NCBI RefSeq assembly: GCF_003402415.2
Contig: NZ_AP036014.1
Location: 2,542,001-2,606,000, forward strand
DNA from: Cupidesulfovibrio sp000226255
GTDB lineage: Bacteria; Desulfobacterota; Desulfovibrionia; Desulfovibrionales; Desulfovibrionaceae
Direction of reading: 5' to 3'
Length of the DNA stretch: 64,000 nucleotides
The notes under the pieces were generated by a model, which made no database searches, had not been told where the DNA came from, and saw only the letters and a list, made by a program, of their open reading frames with translations. Positions 9,492 through 18,073 of this stretch are shown here, in pieces (the stretch's first letter is position 1; the number at the start of each line of letters is the position of its first letter). The position numbers and the translations under genes were made by a program.

Positions 9492-9524
9492 ACGGGGGGC
9501 GCGGCGAAGCCGCCGCGTCCCCCG
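9492..9524. other. Intercistronic stem-loop 3' of the binding protein gene
   Basis: Inverted repeat ACGGGGG-(G)-CGCGGC around GAA, with two mismatches. Stem-loops at this place in binding-protein-first transport operons commonly protect the upstream message, giving more binding protein than membrane subunits. That role is inference. Confidence 0.5.
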
Positions 9525-9539
9525 TCGGGTTGATGCGTG

Positions 9540-10355
9540 CTAGTAGGGCCAGGTTTCCATTTTCCAGGTGAGCGGCAGGTAGTACTTGGTGTCCTTGCCG
9601 AACCACTTGTCGTAGATCTTGGTGTATTCGCCGGTGTTCCACAGGTCCACCAGAGTACGGTTCACCAGATCGCGGAACTTGGAGTCGTTCTCGACCAGAC
9701 CCAGGCCGTAGGGTTCGGCGGCGATGTAGTCGCCAGCGATTTCCCACTTTTCGGGTTCGGGGTCGGAGTTGCGCAGGCCGAGCAGGATGGTGGAGTCGGT
9801 GGTGACGGCTTCGGCCTTGCCCTGCTTGAGGGCCAGGAACGCCTGGGGGTACTCGTCGAACGAGATGACCATGGCGTCGGGCTGGGCGGCCTTGATGTTC
9901 TTTTCGGAGGTGGAGCCCTTCACGGTGGCCACCTTCTTGCCCTTGAGGTCGGCCGCGCTCTTCACGCCGCCGCCCTTCTTCACCAGCAGCTTCTGGCCGT
10001 CCATGAAGTAGGTGATGGAGAAGTCGATGACGTCGTCACGCTCGAACTTGTGGGTCATGGTGGCGGCCACCATGTCCACGGAGCCCTGGGTCAGCATGGG
10101 GATGCGGGTGGCGCTGGTGACGGTCTTCAGTTCCAGCTTCACGCCCAGCTTGTCGGCGACGGCCTTGCAGATGTCGATGTCGAAGCCGACCACCTGCTTG
10201 GACTGCTCGTCGATGAACCCGAAGGGCACGGTGGAGTCCTTGACGCCGCAGACGAGCGCGCCGCGGGCCTTGACGTCGTCGATCTTGCCCGCGTGGGCGA
10301 GGGTGCCGGAAAGCACCACGCACAGGGCCACGGCCAGTAGCACAAGACGCTTCAT
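9540..10355 (-). CDS. Periplasmic polar amino acid-binding protein (SBP family 3)
   Basis: Solute receptor of the ABC transporter, 271 aa with a cleavable signal peptide ending in HAG at about residue 23. The mature part begins with KIDDVKARGALVCGVKDSTVPFGF and continues with VVGFDIDICKAVADKLG and DLKGKKVATVKGSTSEKNI, hallmarks of the GltI/PEB1-type glutamate/aspartate receptors. A GGGAG ribosome site precedes the ATG. It lies between the ATPase and permease genes. Confidence 0.93.
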   Translation of the reverse strand: MKRLVLLAVALCVVLSGTLAHAGKIDDVKARGALVCGVKDSTVPFGFIDEQSKQVVGFDIDICKAVADKLGVKLELKTVTSATRIPMLTQGSVDMVAATMTHKFERDDVIDFSITYFMDGQKLLVKKGGGVKSAADLKGKKVATVKGSTSEKNIKAAQPDAMVISFDEYPQAFLALKQGKAEAVTTDSTILLGLRNSDPEPEKWEIAGDYIAAEPYGLGLVENDSKFRDLVNRTLVDLWNTGEYTKIYDKWFGKDTKYYLPLTWKMETWPY

Positions 10356-10382
10356 GAGAGTTCTCCCTGCTGATGCGGTTCG

Positions 10383-10399
10383 GGGGGCCGCAGGCCCCC
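10383..10399. other. Small stem-loop between ATPase and binding protein genes
   Basis: A 7-bp GGGGGCC/GGCCCCC stem with a GCA loop, in the 142-bp gap. It has no T-tract and is perhaps an RNA processing or pausing site. Confidence 0.35.
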
Positions 10400-10497
10400 G
10401 GGATGGGCTTTCGTCCGTCGTCCATACCCGGCGCGCTGGCGCGTGCGCCGTCGCCGGGGGTGTCGCGTGGGTGGCCGGGGCGCGGCGCGCCGCCCGG

Positions 10498-11226
10498 CTA
10501 GAGAATCTCGCGCAGGAAGGCCTGGGTGCGCTCGTGCCGGGGGTTGGAGAAGAAGACGTCCGGCGGAGCCTCTTCGATCACCTTGCCGCCGTCCATGAAG
10601 ACGACCCTGTCCGCCACCTCGCGCGCGAAGCCCATTTCATGGGTCACGCAGAGCATGGTCATGCCGGCGCGGGCCAGGTCCTTCATGGCGTTCAGCACTT
10701 CGTTGATCATTTCGGGGTCAAGCGCGCTGGTGGGCTCGTCGAACAGCATGACCTTGGGCTGCATGGCCAGGGCGCGGGCAATGGCCACGCGCTGCTGCTG
10801 GCCGCCGGAAAGCTCCACGGGGTACTTGCGGGCCTGGTCGTGAATGCCCACGCGCTCCAGCAGTTCCATGGCGATGGATTCCGCCTTGGCCTTCTGCATC
10901 TTGCGCACCTTGGTGGGCGCAAGGGTCACGTTGTGCAGCACGGAAAGATGGGGGTACAGGTTGAACTGCTGAAAGACGATGCCCACCTCGGTGCGCAGTT
11001 CATTCACGTCCACGTCCTTGTCGTGGATGCTCTTGCCTTCTAGCAGAATCTGCCCCTTCTGGATGGGCTCCAGCCGGTTCAGACACCGGATGAAGGAACT
11101 CTTGCCAGAGCCGGAGGGGCCGCAGATAACCAGCACCTCGCCCTTCTCCACCTTCTGGGTGATGCCCTTGAGCACGTGAAATTCGCCGTACCACTTGTGC
11201 ACGTCGTGGAATTCGATCATCGCCAT
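10498..11226 (-). CDS. Polar amino acid ABC transporter ATP-binding protein
   Basis: ATPase subunit of about 242 aa, first gene of the transport operon. Walker A GPSGSGKSS, signature LSGGQQQRVAIARAL, Walker B VMLFDEPTSALDP and the switch His in VTHEMGF are all present. It begins MAMIEFHDVHKWYG; the ATG at 11226 or the in-frame ATG at 11220 could start it, and there is no strong ribosome site for either. The frame upstream to 11481 lacks any family sequence. Confidence 0.94.
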   Translation of the reverse strand: MAMIEFHDVHKWYGEFHVLKGITQKVEKGEVLVICGPSGSGKSSFIRCLNRLEPIQKGQILLEGKSIHDKDVDVNELRTEVGIVFQQFNLYPHLSVLHNVTLAPTKVRKMQKAKAESIAMELLERVGIHDQARKYPVELSGGQQQRVAIARALAMQPKVMLFDEPTSALDPEMINEVLNAMKDLARAGMTMLCVTHEMGFAREVADRVVFMDGGKVIEEAPPDVFFSNPRHERTQAFLREIL

Positions 11227-11503
11227 GCGCGGCCGTCCGTATTCTGTACCGGCGATGGCGCGGGCCGCCGCCGTCTTTTTACCAGATTGTCGAAGATGCG
11301 CCCCGCGCGGCGGGACGATGCCCCGGCGCGGGATGTGCCCCGGCCGGAACGGCGTGCCCCCCTGCGCATCGCGGCGATGCACGCGCGGGGTGATCCTGCC
11401 CGCCGCAGCGAGCCCCCGCGCCGCGAAAGCCGCACCGCCGACACGGAGAAGCCCCCGCGTCGGTCGCAAGCAGTGCCGCACGTTTCTACAGGCGTGTTGC
11501 GGT

Positions 11504-11533
11504 GTTGTAGCGGACGCTTTGAAGCGCTGTCAA
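11504..11533 (-). promoter_or_regulatory. Sigma-70 type promoter for the amino acid transport operon
   Basis: On the minus strand TTGACA (11533-11528) is followed after 18 bp by TACAAC (11509-11504). It would give a leader of roughly 270 nt before the ATPase ATG. The rest of the 548-bp gap 11227-11774 holds the terminator of the small-protein gene and no coding frame that I can support. Confidence 0.55.
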
Positions 11534-11636
11534 GCGAAATCATTAACAAAAACGTAAACAACCTATATCTGCGGGGCATTGCGGGCACATTCGGTCGACC
11601 AGCACGGGGCACGCCCCAAGCCCCTTCCCGCAGGGG

Positions 11637-11678
11637 TAAAAACGAGAAACGGCGTCCGCCCAGGTGCGGGCGGACGCC
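11637..11678 (-). terminator. Rho-independent terminator after the small duplicated protein gene
   Basis: An 11-bp perfect stem (GGCGTCCGCCC) followed on the minus strand by GTTTCTCGTTTTTA. Confidence 0.75.
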
Positions 11679-11774
11679 GGAAACTGGCCACGCGGGCGTC
11701 GCCTGGCCGCGCATTCGCGGCCCTGAAAGGCCGCTGGCTTGGCGCGCGGCGCGTCCACATCCGCTCCCGCGAGA

Positions 11775-12098
11775 TCAGGCGAACCCATCAAACAGGACGC
11801 CCTTGCCTGAATAGGCCGCGCCCAACACCGACTTCTGGAAATCGTAATCAGCGCTCATGGAACCCGACCAGCCCTTGGAACCCGAGCTGCCCGAACCGCC
11901 CAGCGATGGCGAATTCATATAGTCCAGCGTCTTGCTGACCACGGCCGCGCCAAAGGTCTGCTTGTCCCACGGTGCTGTCTGCATCGAAGCAGACGACACT
12001 CCGTTCATGGTGTCCAGGGTCCTGCTCACCACCGCCGCGCCAAAGGTCTGGCTGTCCCATACACCGGAACTGGTCGAGGAAATGCCGAGGTCGCTCAT
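11775..12098 (-). CDS. Small protein with an internally duplicated QTFGAAVVS motif
   Basis: A 107-aa protein of unknown function. Residues 14-33 (WDSQTFGAAVVSRTLDTMNG) and 44-63 (WDKQTFGAAVVSKTLDYMNS) are near-identical copies, and the C-terminus is Ser/Gly-rich. There is no signal peptide or membrane segment. The start is certain: AGGAGGTGA sits just upstream of the ATG, one of the best ribosome sites in the window, and a good terminator follows, so it is a real and probably well-expressed gene. The repeat resembles the short helical units of the YjfB 'motility' family only loosely. Its neighbour argD ends 278 bp upstream with its own terminator, so it is a separate unit. Confidence 0.8.
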   Translation of the reverse strand: MSDLGISSTSSGVWDSQTFGAAVVSRTLDTMNGVSSASMQTAPWDKQTFGAAVVSKTLDYMNSPSLGGSGSSGSKGWSGSMSADYDFQKSVLGAAYSGKGVLFDGFA

Positions 12099-12291
12099 GC
12101 CCCTCACCTCCTGCGCGCCACCGGCATCCGTGCCTTGCGGCGCGCACTGCGTGTACCGGGCGGCACACGTCCCGCCGCACGGTTTTCCCATGTTCAGTGA
12201 ATATACTAGGTCTGGCAACGCGGTCACGCCATTATTTTGCCCGCGCCGCGAGATACCCGGCCTTGCGCGGCCGAGACGCAGCGCCCCCGCC

Positions 12292-12327
12292 CAAAGAAAA
12301 ACGCCCCGCCGGAGGTCCGGCGGGGCG
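12292..12327 (-). terminator. Rho-independent terminator of argD
   Basis: A 12-bp perfect stem (12302-12313 with 12316-12327) followed on the minus strand by a T-rich run (TTTTTCTTTGG). Confidence 0.8.
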
Positions 12328-12376
12328 CTGTGTCGTATGGAACAGGAAGGGCCGCCCCTTCCCTCGCGTCGCTCGG

Positions 12377-13585
12377 CTACGCGGGCTTGCGCGCGCGCAG
12401 GATGTCCTCCAGCGCGTCGGCGAAGGCGTCGAGGTCGGCGCGCGGAATGGTCAGCGCAGGCAGCAGGCGCAGCACGCAGTCCTGCGTCAGGTTGCAGATG
12501 AAGCCCCGGTCGATGAGCGCCTGCCACACCTCCTTGCCGGGGAAGGCAAGCACCACGCCGATCATCAGGCCCAGGCCCCGCACATGGTCGATGGTGCCGG
12601 GCAGCTTTTCGCCCATGGCCCGGAAGCGGTCCATGATCCGCGAACCTTCCGTGGCGGCCCGCCCGGCCAGGTCGTCGCGCAGCATGATCTCCACGGTCCT
12701 GGCCGCCACGGCGGAAACCAGCGCCCCCGCCCCGAAGGTGGTGGCGTGGCTGCCCGCCACGAAGCCCCGGGCCACCTCGTCGGTGGTCATCATGGCGCCC
12801 ATGGGCAGTCCGTTGGCCAGGGCCTTGGCGCAACTGACGATGTCCGGTTCCAGCCCGTAGTTCTGGAAGGACCAGAACCGTCCGGTGCGGCACATGCCCG
12901 CCTGGATCTCGTCGGTCATGAACAGCACGCCCTTTTCGCGGCACAGGGCCTGCACGGCGCGGGCGTAGTCCGGATCCAGCGGGCACACGCCGCCCTCACC
13001 CTGCACCACCTCCACCAGCACGCCAGCCGTGCGGGGGCCGATGGCGGCGCGCAGGGCCTCGATGTCGCCCGTGGGCACCTGCCGGAAGCCCTCCGGCATG
13101 GGATGGAAGCCGTCCTGGAACCTGGCCTGCCCGGTGGCGGCCACCGTGGCCAGGGTGCGCCCGTGGAAGGCCCCGGAAAGGGTGATGATCTCGTACGCCT
13201 CGCGGCCCTGCACGCGCTGCATGTAGCGCCGGGCCAGCTTGATGGCCGCCTCGTTGGCCTCCGCGCCGGAGTTGCAGAAGAACGCCTTGGTGCAGTGACT
13301 GGTGGACAACAGTTTTTCCGCCAGGTCCAACTGCTCTTCCTGATAGAAGAGGTTGCTCACGTGCACCAGCTTGCGGGCCTGGACGGCGGCCACCTCGGCC
13401 AGTTCCTCGTTGCTGTGACCCAGCGAGGTCACGGCGATGCCGGACAAAAGGTCCACGTATTCGCGGCCGTCAACGTCCCACAGGCGCGAACCGCTGCCCT
13501 TGACCACTGAAATGGGATACCGGCCGTAGGTGCGGCACAACAGGGATTCCTCGCGCGCTTTCAGCGCTTCGAACCGTTCGCTCAT
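12377..13585 (-). CDS. argD: Acetylornithine/succinyldiaminopimelate aminotransferase
   Basis: A PLP-dependent class III aminotransferase (402 aa) acting in arginine synthesis and often also in lysine synthesis. Visible are CNSGAEANEAAIKLARRY, FHGRTLATVAATGQ, the FMTDEIQAGMCRTG aspartate site and the PLP-binding Lys in SCAKALANGLPMGAM. The length is normal for ArgD. It is followed by its own terminator and preceded, 75 bp away, by dut on the same strand. Confidence 0.92.
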   Translation of the reverse strand: MSERFEALKAREESLLCRTYGRYPISVVKGSGSRLWDVDGREYVDLLSGIAVTSLGHSNEELAEVAAVQARKLVHVSNLFYQEEQLDLAEKLLSTSHCTKAFFCNSGAEANEAAIKLARRYMQRVQGREAYEIITLSGAFHGRTLATVAATGQARFQDGFHPMPEGFRQVPTGDIEALRAAIGPRTAGVLVEVVQGEGGVCPLDPDYARAVQALCREKGVLFMTDEIQAGMCRTGRFWSFQNYGLEPDIVSCAKALANGLPMGAMMTTDEVARGFVAGSHATTFGAGALVSAVAARTVEIMLRDDLAGRAATEGSRIMDRFRAMGEKLPGTIDHVRGLGLMIGVVLAFPGKEVWQALIDRGFICNLTQDCVLRLLPALTIPRADLDAFADALEDILRARKPA

Positions 13586-13660
13586 GGCGTGTCTCCGGAG
13601 AATGGGAAGAAGTATCGGATGCGGCGGGGGCGGCAGCCCGGCAAAAGCGCCGGGTATCCC

Positions 13661-14170
13661 TTAAAGACTGCCGGTATGGCCAAAACCACCCGCGCCGCGC
13701 GCCGTCTCGCCGAGGGCATCGGCCTCTTCGACAAGGGCGTGGAAATACGGCTGGAACACTAGCTGCGCAATGCGCTCGCCACGGCGAATTCGTCGTTCCT
13801 CGCCAGAGGTGTTCAGCAGCGAGACCACGATCTCGCCGCGATAGTCGGGGTCGATGACGCCGACCCCCTGGCTGACGGTAAGCCCCATGCGCGTCCCAAG
13901 CCCGCTGCGCGAATACACGAACCCGGCCGCGCCGGGCGCAAGCGGCTCAACGGCCACCCCGGCGGGGATGGCCAGCCGCGACCCGGCGGGCAGAACCGCC
14001 TCTTCCGCGTCCATGCAGGCGCGCAAATCCATGCCCGCCGCAAGCGGCGTGGCCGGTGCGAGGCCGCCTGGGCCATCGCCGAGAGCGTACAGTTCGCGCG
14101 CGTCGCGCAGGTAGCGCACCCGCACGCGCAACGACGGAGTACCCTCTCTAACGCTGCTTGCACTTGTCAC
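13661..14170 (-). CDS. dut: Deoxyuridine 5'-triphosphate nucleotidohydrolase
   Basis: Hydrolyses dUTP to dUMP, keeping uracil out of DNA and feeding thymidylate synthesis. All five motifs are present in order: AGMDLRA, YSRSGLG, GVGVIDPDYRGEI, RGERIAQLVF and a C-terminal GAGGFGHTGSL. In the last motif His replaces the usual Ser and Ala the usual Arg or Ser. I place the start at GTG 14170 because AGGAG lies seven bases upstream; ATGs further up (14221, 14215) lack such a site and add an unrelated hydrophobic stretch. Confidence 0.88.
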   Translation of the reverse strand: MTSASSVREGTPSLRVRVRYLRDARELYALGDGPGGLAPATPLAAGMDLRACMDAEEAVLPAGSRLAIPAGVAVEPLAPGAAGFVYSRSGLGTRMGLTVSQGVGVIDPDYRGEIVVSLLNTSGEERRIRRGERIAQLVFQPYFHALVEEADALGETARGAGGFGHTGSL

Positions 14171-14307
14171 GAAAAAGCTCCTGTGAAAGAATACCATCAT
14201 ATCCGCAGACCTCATGAACATGAGGTTCGCCGGACCGTCTGTTCCTATGCCACTCTTGCTGGCAAGTCAAAAGAACGCCGACGCCGCATCCGCCGGAGGT
14301 ACGCAGC

Positions 14308-16878
14308 ATGCAGCCGCTCAAGGTCTTCAGCGTCATCCCCAAGCTGCCCGAAGGGCTCGAAGGACTGTGGGAACTGGCCTACAATCTCTGGTTCTCGTGG
14401 AACAGCGACATCGAGACCATCTTCTCGCAGATGGACCAGCGGCTGTGGCAGGAAAGCTACCGCAACCCGGTATGGTTCCTGAACCACGTACCCCAGCGAA
14501 CGCTGGAGGAACTTTCGCGCGACACGTTCTTCAAGGCGCGGCTGGCCGACGCGGTGCAGCAACTGCGCCAGTACGTGGGCAGCCCTTCGCCGCACAGGTT
14601 CGACGGGGTGGCCCAGGGCACGCCCGCCGTGGCCTACTTCAGCCTGGAATTCGGCCTGGCGCTGTGCCTGCCCATCTATTCCGGGGGGCTCGGCATCCTG
14701 GCGGGCGACCACCTGAAATCGGCCAGCGACCTCAACGTGCCGCTGGTGGGCGTCGGCATCGCCTACCAGCAAGGATATTTCCGTCAGTACATGACCCCCG
14801 ACGGCTGGCAGCAGGAACGCTACCCCGTCTACGACTTCGAGCAGATGCCCATGCGCCCGGCCCTGACCCCCGACGGCCAGCCCGCCGTGGTGCGCCTGGA
14901 CGTGGGCGACCGCCCCCTTGCGGCGCGCATCTGGCAGGTGGCCGTGGGCCGGGTGACCCTGTACCTGCTTGACACCAACATGCCGGAGAACCCGCCCGAC
15001 TTCCGCCAGATCACCGAGCGGCTGTACGGCGGCAACATCGAGATGCGCCTGTGGCAGGAAATCCTGCTGGGCATCGGCGGCATCAAGGCGCTGAAGGTGC
15101 TGGGCATTGACCCCAAGGTCATCCACATGAACGAGGGCCATTCGGCCTTCGCGGGGCTTGAGCGGGTGCGGGTGTTCATGAAGGAGCACGGCATGTCGTT
15201 CGAGGCCGCCACAGAGGTTGCCGCCTCCGGCTCCATCTTCACCACGCACACCCCGGTGCCCGCAGGCAACGACCGCTTCGCGCCCGACCTCATGCACCGC
15301 TACTTCGAACCCTACGCCCGCGACATGGGCCTGGCCTTCAAGGTCTTCATGGCCCTTGGGCGCGAGGCCCCGCACGACGACGCCGAACCCTTCTGCATGA
15401 CCGTGCTGGCCCTGCGCCTGTCGCGCTCCAACAACGGGGTGTCCACCCTGCACGGTCGCGTCTCGCGCAACATGTGGAAGCAGGTCTGGCACCAGTTCCC
15501 CATGGAGGACGTGCCCATCGGCGCGCTGACCAACGGGGTGCACGCCCCCACCTGGGTGGCCCAGGACATCGGCATGCTGTACGACCGCTACCTTGGCTCC
15601 AACTGGCGCGAAGACCCCGACTGCGCTCGCGCGTGGAGCCAGGTGGACACCATTTCCGACGCCGAGTTCTGGCGCACCCACGAACGGCTGCGCGCCCGGC
15701 TGGTGGACTTCGTGCGCGAACGGCTGCGCCGTCAGTTGGCGGCGCAGGGCGCACGGCGGCAGGACATCCAGATGGCAGAGGAAATGCTGAACCCGGAGGC
15801 CCTGACCATCGGCTTCGCCCGGCGCTTCGCCACCTACAAGCGCGCCAACCTGCTGCTGCAGGACCGTGAACGGCTGCAACGCCTGCTGGCCGACCGTGAA
15901 CGGCCTGTGCAGTTCATCATCGCGGGCAAGGCGCACCCGCAGGACCAGGAAGGCAAGCAGCTGATCAAGGACCTGATAGCCTTCAGCCGCTCGCGCGAGG
16001 CGTACATGAGCGTGGTCTTCATCGAGGACTACGACATGGAGGTGGCCTCGTACCTGATTTCCGGCTGCGACGTGTGGCTGAACAACCCGCGCCGCCCGCT
16101 GGAGGCCTGCGGCACCAGCGGCATGAAGGCCATGCTCAACGGCGTGGTGCAGTTCTCCACGCTGGACGGCTGGTGGGACGAGGCCTACCGCCCGGACAAC
16201 AGCCTGGGCTGGGCCATCGGCAAGGGCGAGGAATACGACGACCCGGACTACCAGGACTTCGTGGAGATGCAGACGCTCTACAACATCCTGGAAAACGACA
16301 TCATTCCAGAGTTCTACGATCGCGGCCGGGGCGGCCTGCCCCGCTCGTGGATACGCCGCATGAAGGCCGCCCTGAAGGAACTGGCCCCCCGCTACAACTC
16401 CCACCGCATGGTGCTGGACTACCTGGGCACGGCCTACTCCCCGGCCCACGGCTACTACATGCGCCTCGCGCGCGACGGCTTCACCCCCGCGCGCGAACTG
16501 TCCGACTGGCGCATGGAGATGATGACCAAGTGGAGCGGGGTGCAGATCCGCAACGTGCGCAGCCGGGTGGAGGACACCCTGCACGTGGGCGACTCGCTGC
16601 GGGTGGAGGCGGAACTGTACCTCGACGACATCGCCGCCGAGCATGTGCTCGTCCAGTTGTACGCCGGGCCGCTGGCGCAGGACGGCTCCTTCGCCCATCG
16701 CCAGCTTACGGTCATGGCTCCCGAGGGCGAACGGCGCGACGGCTGGCAACTGTTCAGCGGCAGCACCCGCCCGGCGGAGGCCGGTCGCTTCGGGTTCACC
16801 GTGCGGGCCGCCCCGGTGCACCCGCTGCTGGCCGACCCGCACTCCCTGGGGCTGATCCGCTGGGCTTCGCCCGCCTAG
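14308..16878 (+). CDS. glgP: Alpha-glucan (glycogen) phosphorylase, GT35
   Basis: Releases glucose 1-phosphate from glycogen-type glucans. An 856-aa protein of the shorter 'alpha-glucan family phosphorylase' branch. Evident are LAYNLWFSWN at the N-terminus, YFSLEFGLALCLPIYSGGLGILAGDH, HMNEGHSAF, FARRFATYKRANLL, and the PLP lysine region CGTSGMKAMLNG. The start is supported by GGAGG ten bases upstream. Divergent from dut. No other glycogen gene is adjacent. Confidence 0.93.
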   Translation: MQPLKVFSVIPKLPEGLEGLWELAYNLWFSWNSDIETIFSQMDQRLWQESYRNPVWFLNHVPQRTLEELSRDTFFKARLADAVQQLRQYVGSPSPHRFDGVAQGTPAVAYFSLEFGLALCLPIYSGGLGILAGDHLKSASDLNVPLVGVGIAYQQGYFRQYMTPDGWQQERYPVYDFEQMPMRPALTPDGQPAVVRLDVGDRPLAARIWQVAVGRVTLYLLDTNMPENPPDFRQITERLYGGNIEMRLWQEILLGIGGIKALKVLGIDPKVIHMNEGHSAFAGLERVRVFMKEHGMSFEAATEVAASGSIFTTHTPVPAGNDRFAPDLMHRYFEPYARDMGLAFKVFMALGREAPHDDAEPFCMTVLALRLSRSNNGVSTLHGRVSRNMWKQVWHQFPMEDVPIGALTNGVHAPTWVAQDIGMLYDRYLGSNWREDPDCARAWSQVDTISDAEFWRTHERLRARLVDFVRERLRRQLAAQGARRQDIQMAEEMLNPEALTIGFARRFATYKRANLLLQDRERLQRLLADRERPVQFIIAGKAHPQDQEGKQLIKDLIAFSRSREAYMSVVFIEDYDMEVASYLISGCDVWLNNPRRPLEACGTSGMKAMLNGVVQFSTLDGWWDEAYRPDNSLGWAIGKGEEYDDPDYQDFVEMQTLYNILENDIIPEFYDRGRGGLPRSWIRRMKAALKELAPRYNSHRMVLDYLGTAYSPAHGYYMRLARDGFTPARELSDWRMEMMTKWSGVQIRNVRSRVEDTLHVGDSLRVEAELYLDDIAAEHVLVQLYAGPLAQDGSFAHRQLTVMAPEGERRDGWQLFSGSTRPAEAGRFGFTVRAAPVHPLLADPHSLGLIRWASPA

Positions 16879-16931
16879 GAAAGCGCGTGCAGAGTTCACG
16901 CCCATGGCGCGTCGTCGGCATTCACCACAGG

Positions 16932-17861
16932 ATGCCGACGGCGACGCTGACCACCTTGCGGCATGCGGTGCTTCTGGCCGCACTGGCCGTATTTCTCGCA
17001 CCGGGGATCATGCCCCCGCCGCAGGCCCGTGCCCAATCGGAGCAGACAGCGTCTGACACCGGCCACTCCGCCGCGCCCAGCAGGCCAGCCCCCGCGTACC
17101 GCAGCGCCCCCCGGCCCACCTCCTCCCCCGCCCACCCACGCAGTGGCGATGCGGACAACACCGGCGTCCTTGTCATCGCCACCCTGGACTGGCCCCCCTA
17201 CGTGGAGCGCTACCTGCCGCACGGCGGATACGCCGTGCAGGTCATCCGGGCCGCGCTGGCCTCTGCCGGACTTGCGGCCCGGTTCGAATTCATGCCGTGG
17301 TCGCGGGCAGTGGCCCAAATGCAGGCGGGCAGGGTGTCCGCCATCGCCCCGGAATACCGAACCACCGAACGCGAGGCGGACTGCGATTTTTCCGCGCCCT
17401 TCCCCGGCGGCCCGCTGGTGCTGCTGGCCACCGAGGGCAACGCGCGGCGCTGGGGCGACCTACGCGACCTCGCCGGTCTGCGCATCGGCGTGGTGCGCGG
17501 CTACGTGCACACCGACGCCTTCGACGCGGCCACATTCCTGCGCAAGGAGCCCGCGAACGACGAGTTGGCCAACCTGCGCAAGCTCATGGCCGGGCGCATC
17601 GACGCCATGGCCGCCGACCGCAACACGGTGCAGTTCCTGCTGCGGCGCGAACTTTCCGGGCACTCCGTGAACGTGGCCGAATTCCAGCCGCCCCTTGGCG
17701 AACGAGATCTGCACGTCTGCTTTTCCCGCGCGCGGCCCGACCATGCGGACCTGCGCGCGGCCTTCGACAAGGGCCTTGCCGCCGTGCGGGCCGCCGGACT
17801 GGTGGAAGCGTTGCACCGTGAAATGCTCACGCTGGCTGGCGGTAAGAACACGACGCGATAA
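16932..17861 (+). CDS. Periplasmic substrate-binding protein, family 3, orphan
   Basis: A 309-aa exported protein: signal segment with ALAVFLAPG, an Ala/Pro/Ser-rich linker (about 30-75), then a family 3 solute-binding domain beginning VLVIATLDWPPYVERYLPHGG and containing FEFMPWSRAVAQMQ and DLAGLRIGVVRGY. No permease or ATPase gene is adjacent, so it may serve a distant transporter or be a stand-alone sensor-like receptor, as the DWPPY-type proteins often are. The start is uncertain, with only a weak AGG before the ATG. Confidence 0.75.
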   Translation: MPTATLTTLRHAVLLAALAVFLAPGIMPPPQARAQSEQTASDTGHSAAPSRPAPAYRSAPRPTSSPAHPRSGDADNTGVLVIATLDWPPYVERYLPHGGYAVQVIRAALASAGLAARFEFMPWSRAVAQMQAGRVSAIAPEYRTTEREADCDFSAPFPGGPLVLLATEGNARRWGDLRDLAGLRIGVVRGYVHTDAFDAATFLRKEPANDELANLRKLMAGRIDAMAADRNTVQFLLRRELSGHSVNVAEFQPPLGERDLHVCFSRARPDHADLRAAFDKGLAAVRAAGLVEALHREMLTLAGGKNTTR

Positions 17862-18073
17862 CCCGCGCGGCCAGCCGTTCCCCGGTTCTTCATTCCGGAC
17901 GCGCCCGTCTCGGACGTCCCTTCCCTCGCCTTGGCCCCGGCCCGCGCATCCCGCCCGGCCGCCGGTCCTCCCTTGCCTGCCGGGCGGAAATGCCCTACCT
18001 CACCCGCAGGCCGCCGCGCCCGCCGCGCGACCGGACGTTTCCATCCCATCCGCCAGAAGTTCCGGAGGACATC

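Noticed and set aside
14245..17001. Very long minus-strand open frame (918 codons) opposite glgP
   Set aside because: It lies antisense to a clear phosphorylase; its product is a His/Gly/Ala-rich shadow with no domain, as expected in GC-rich DNA.
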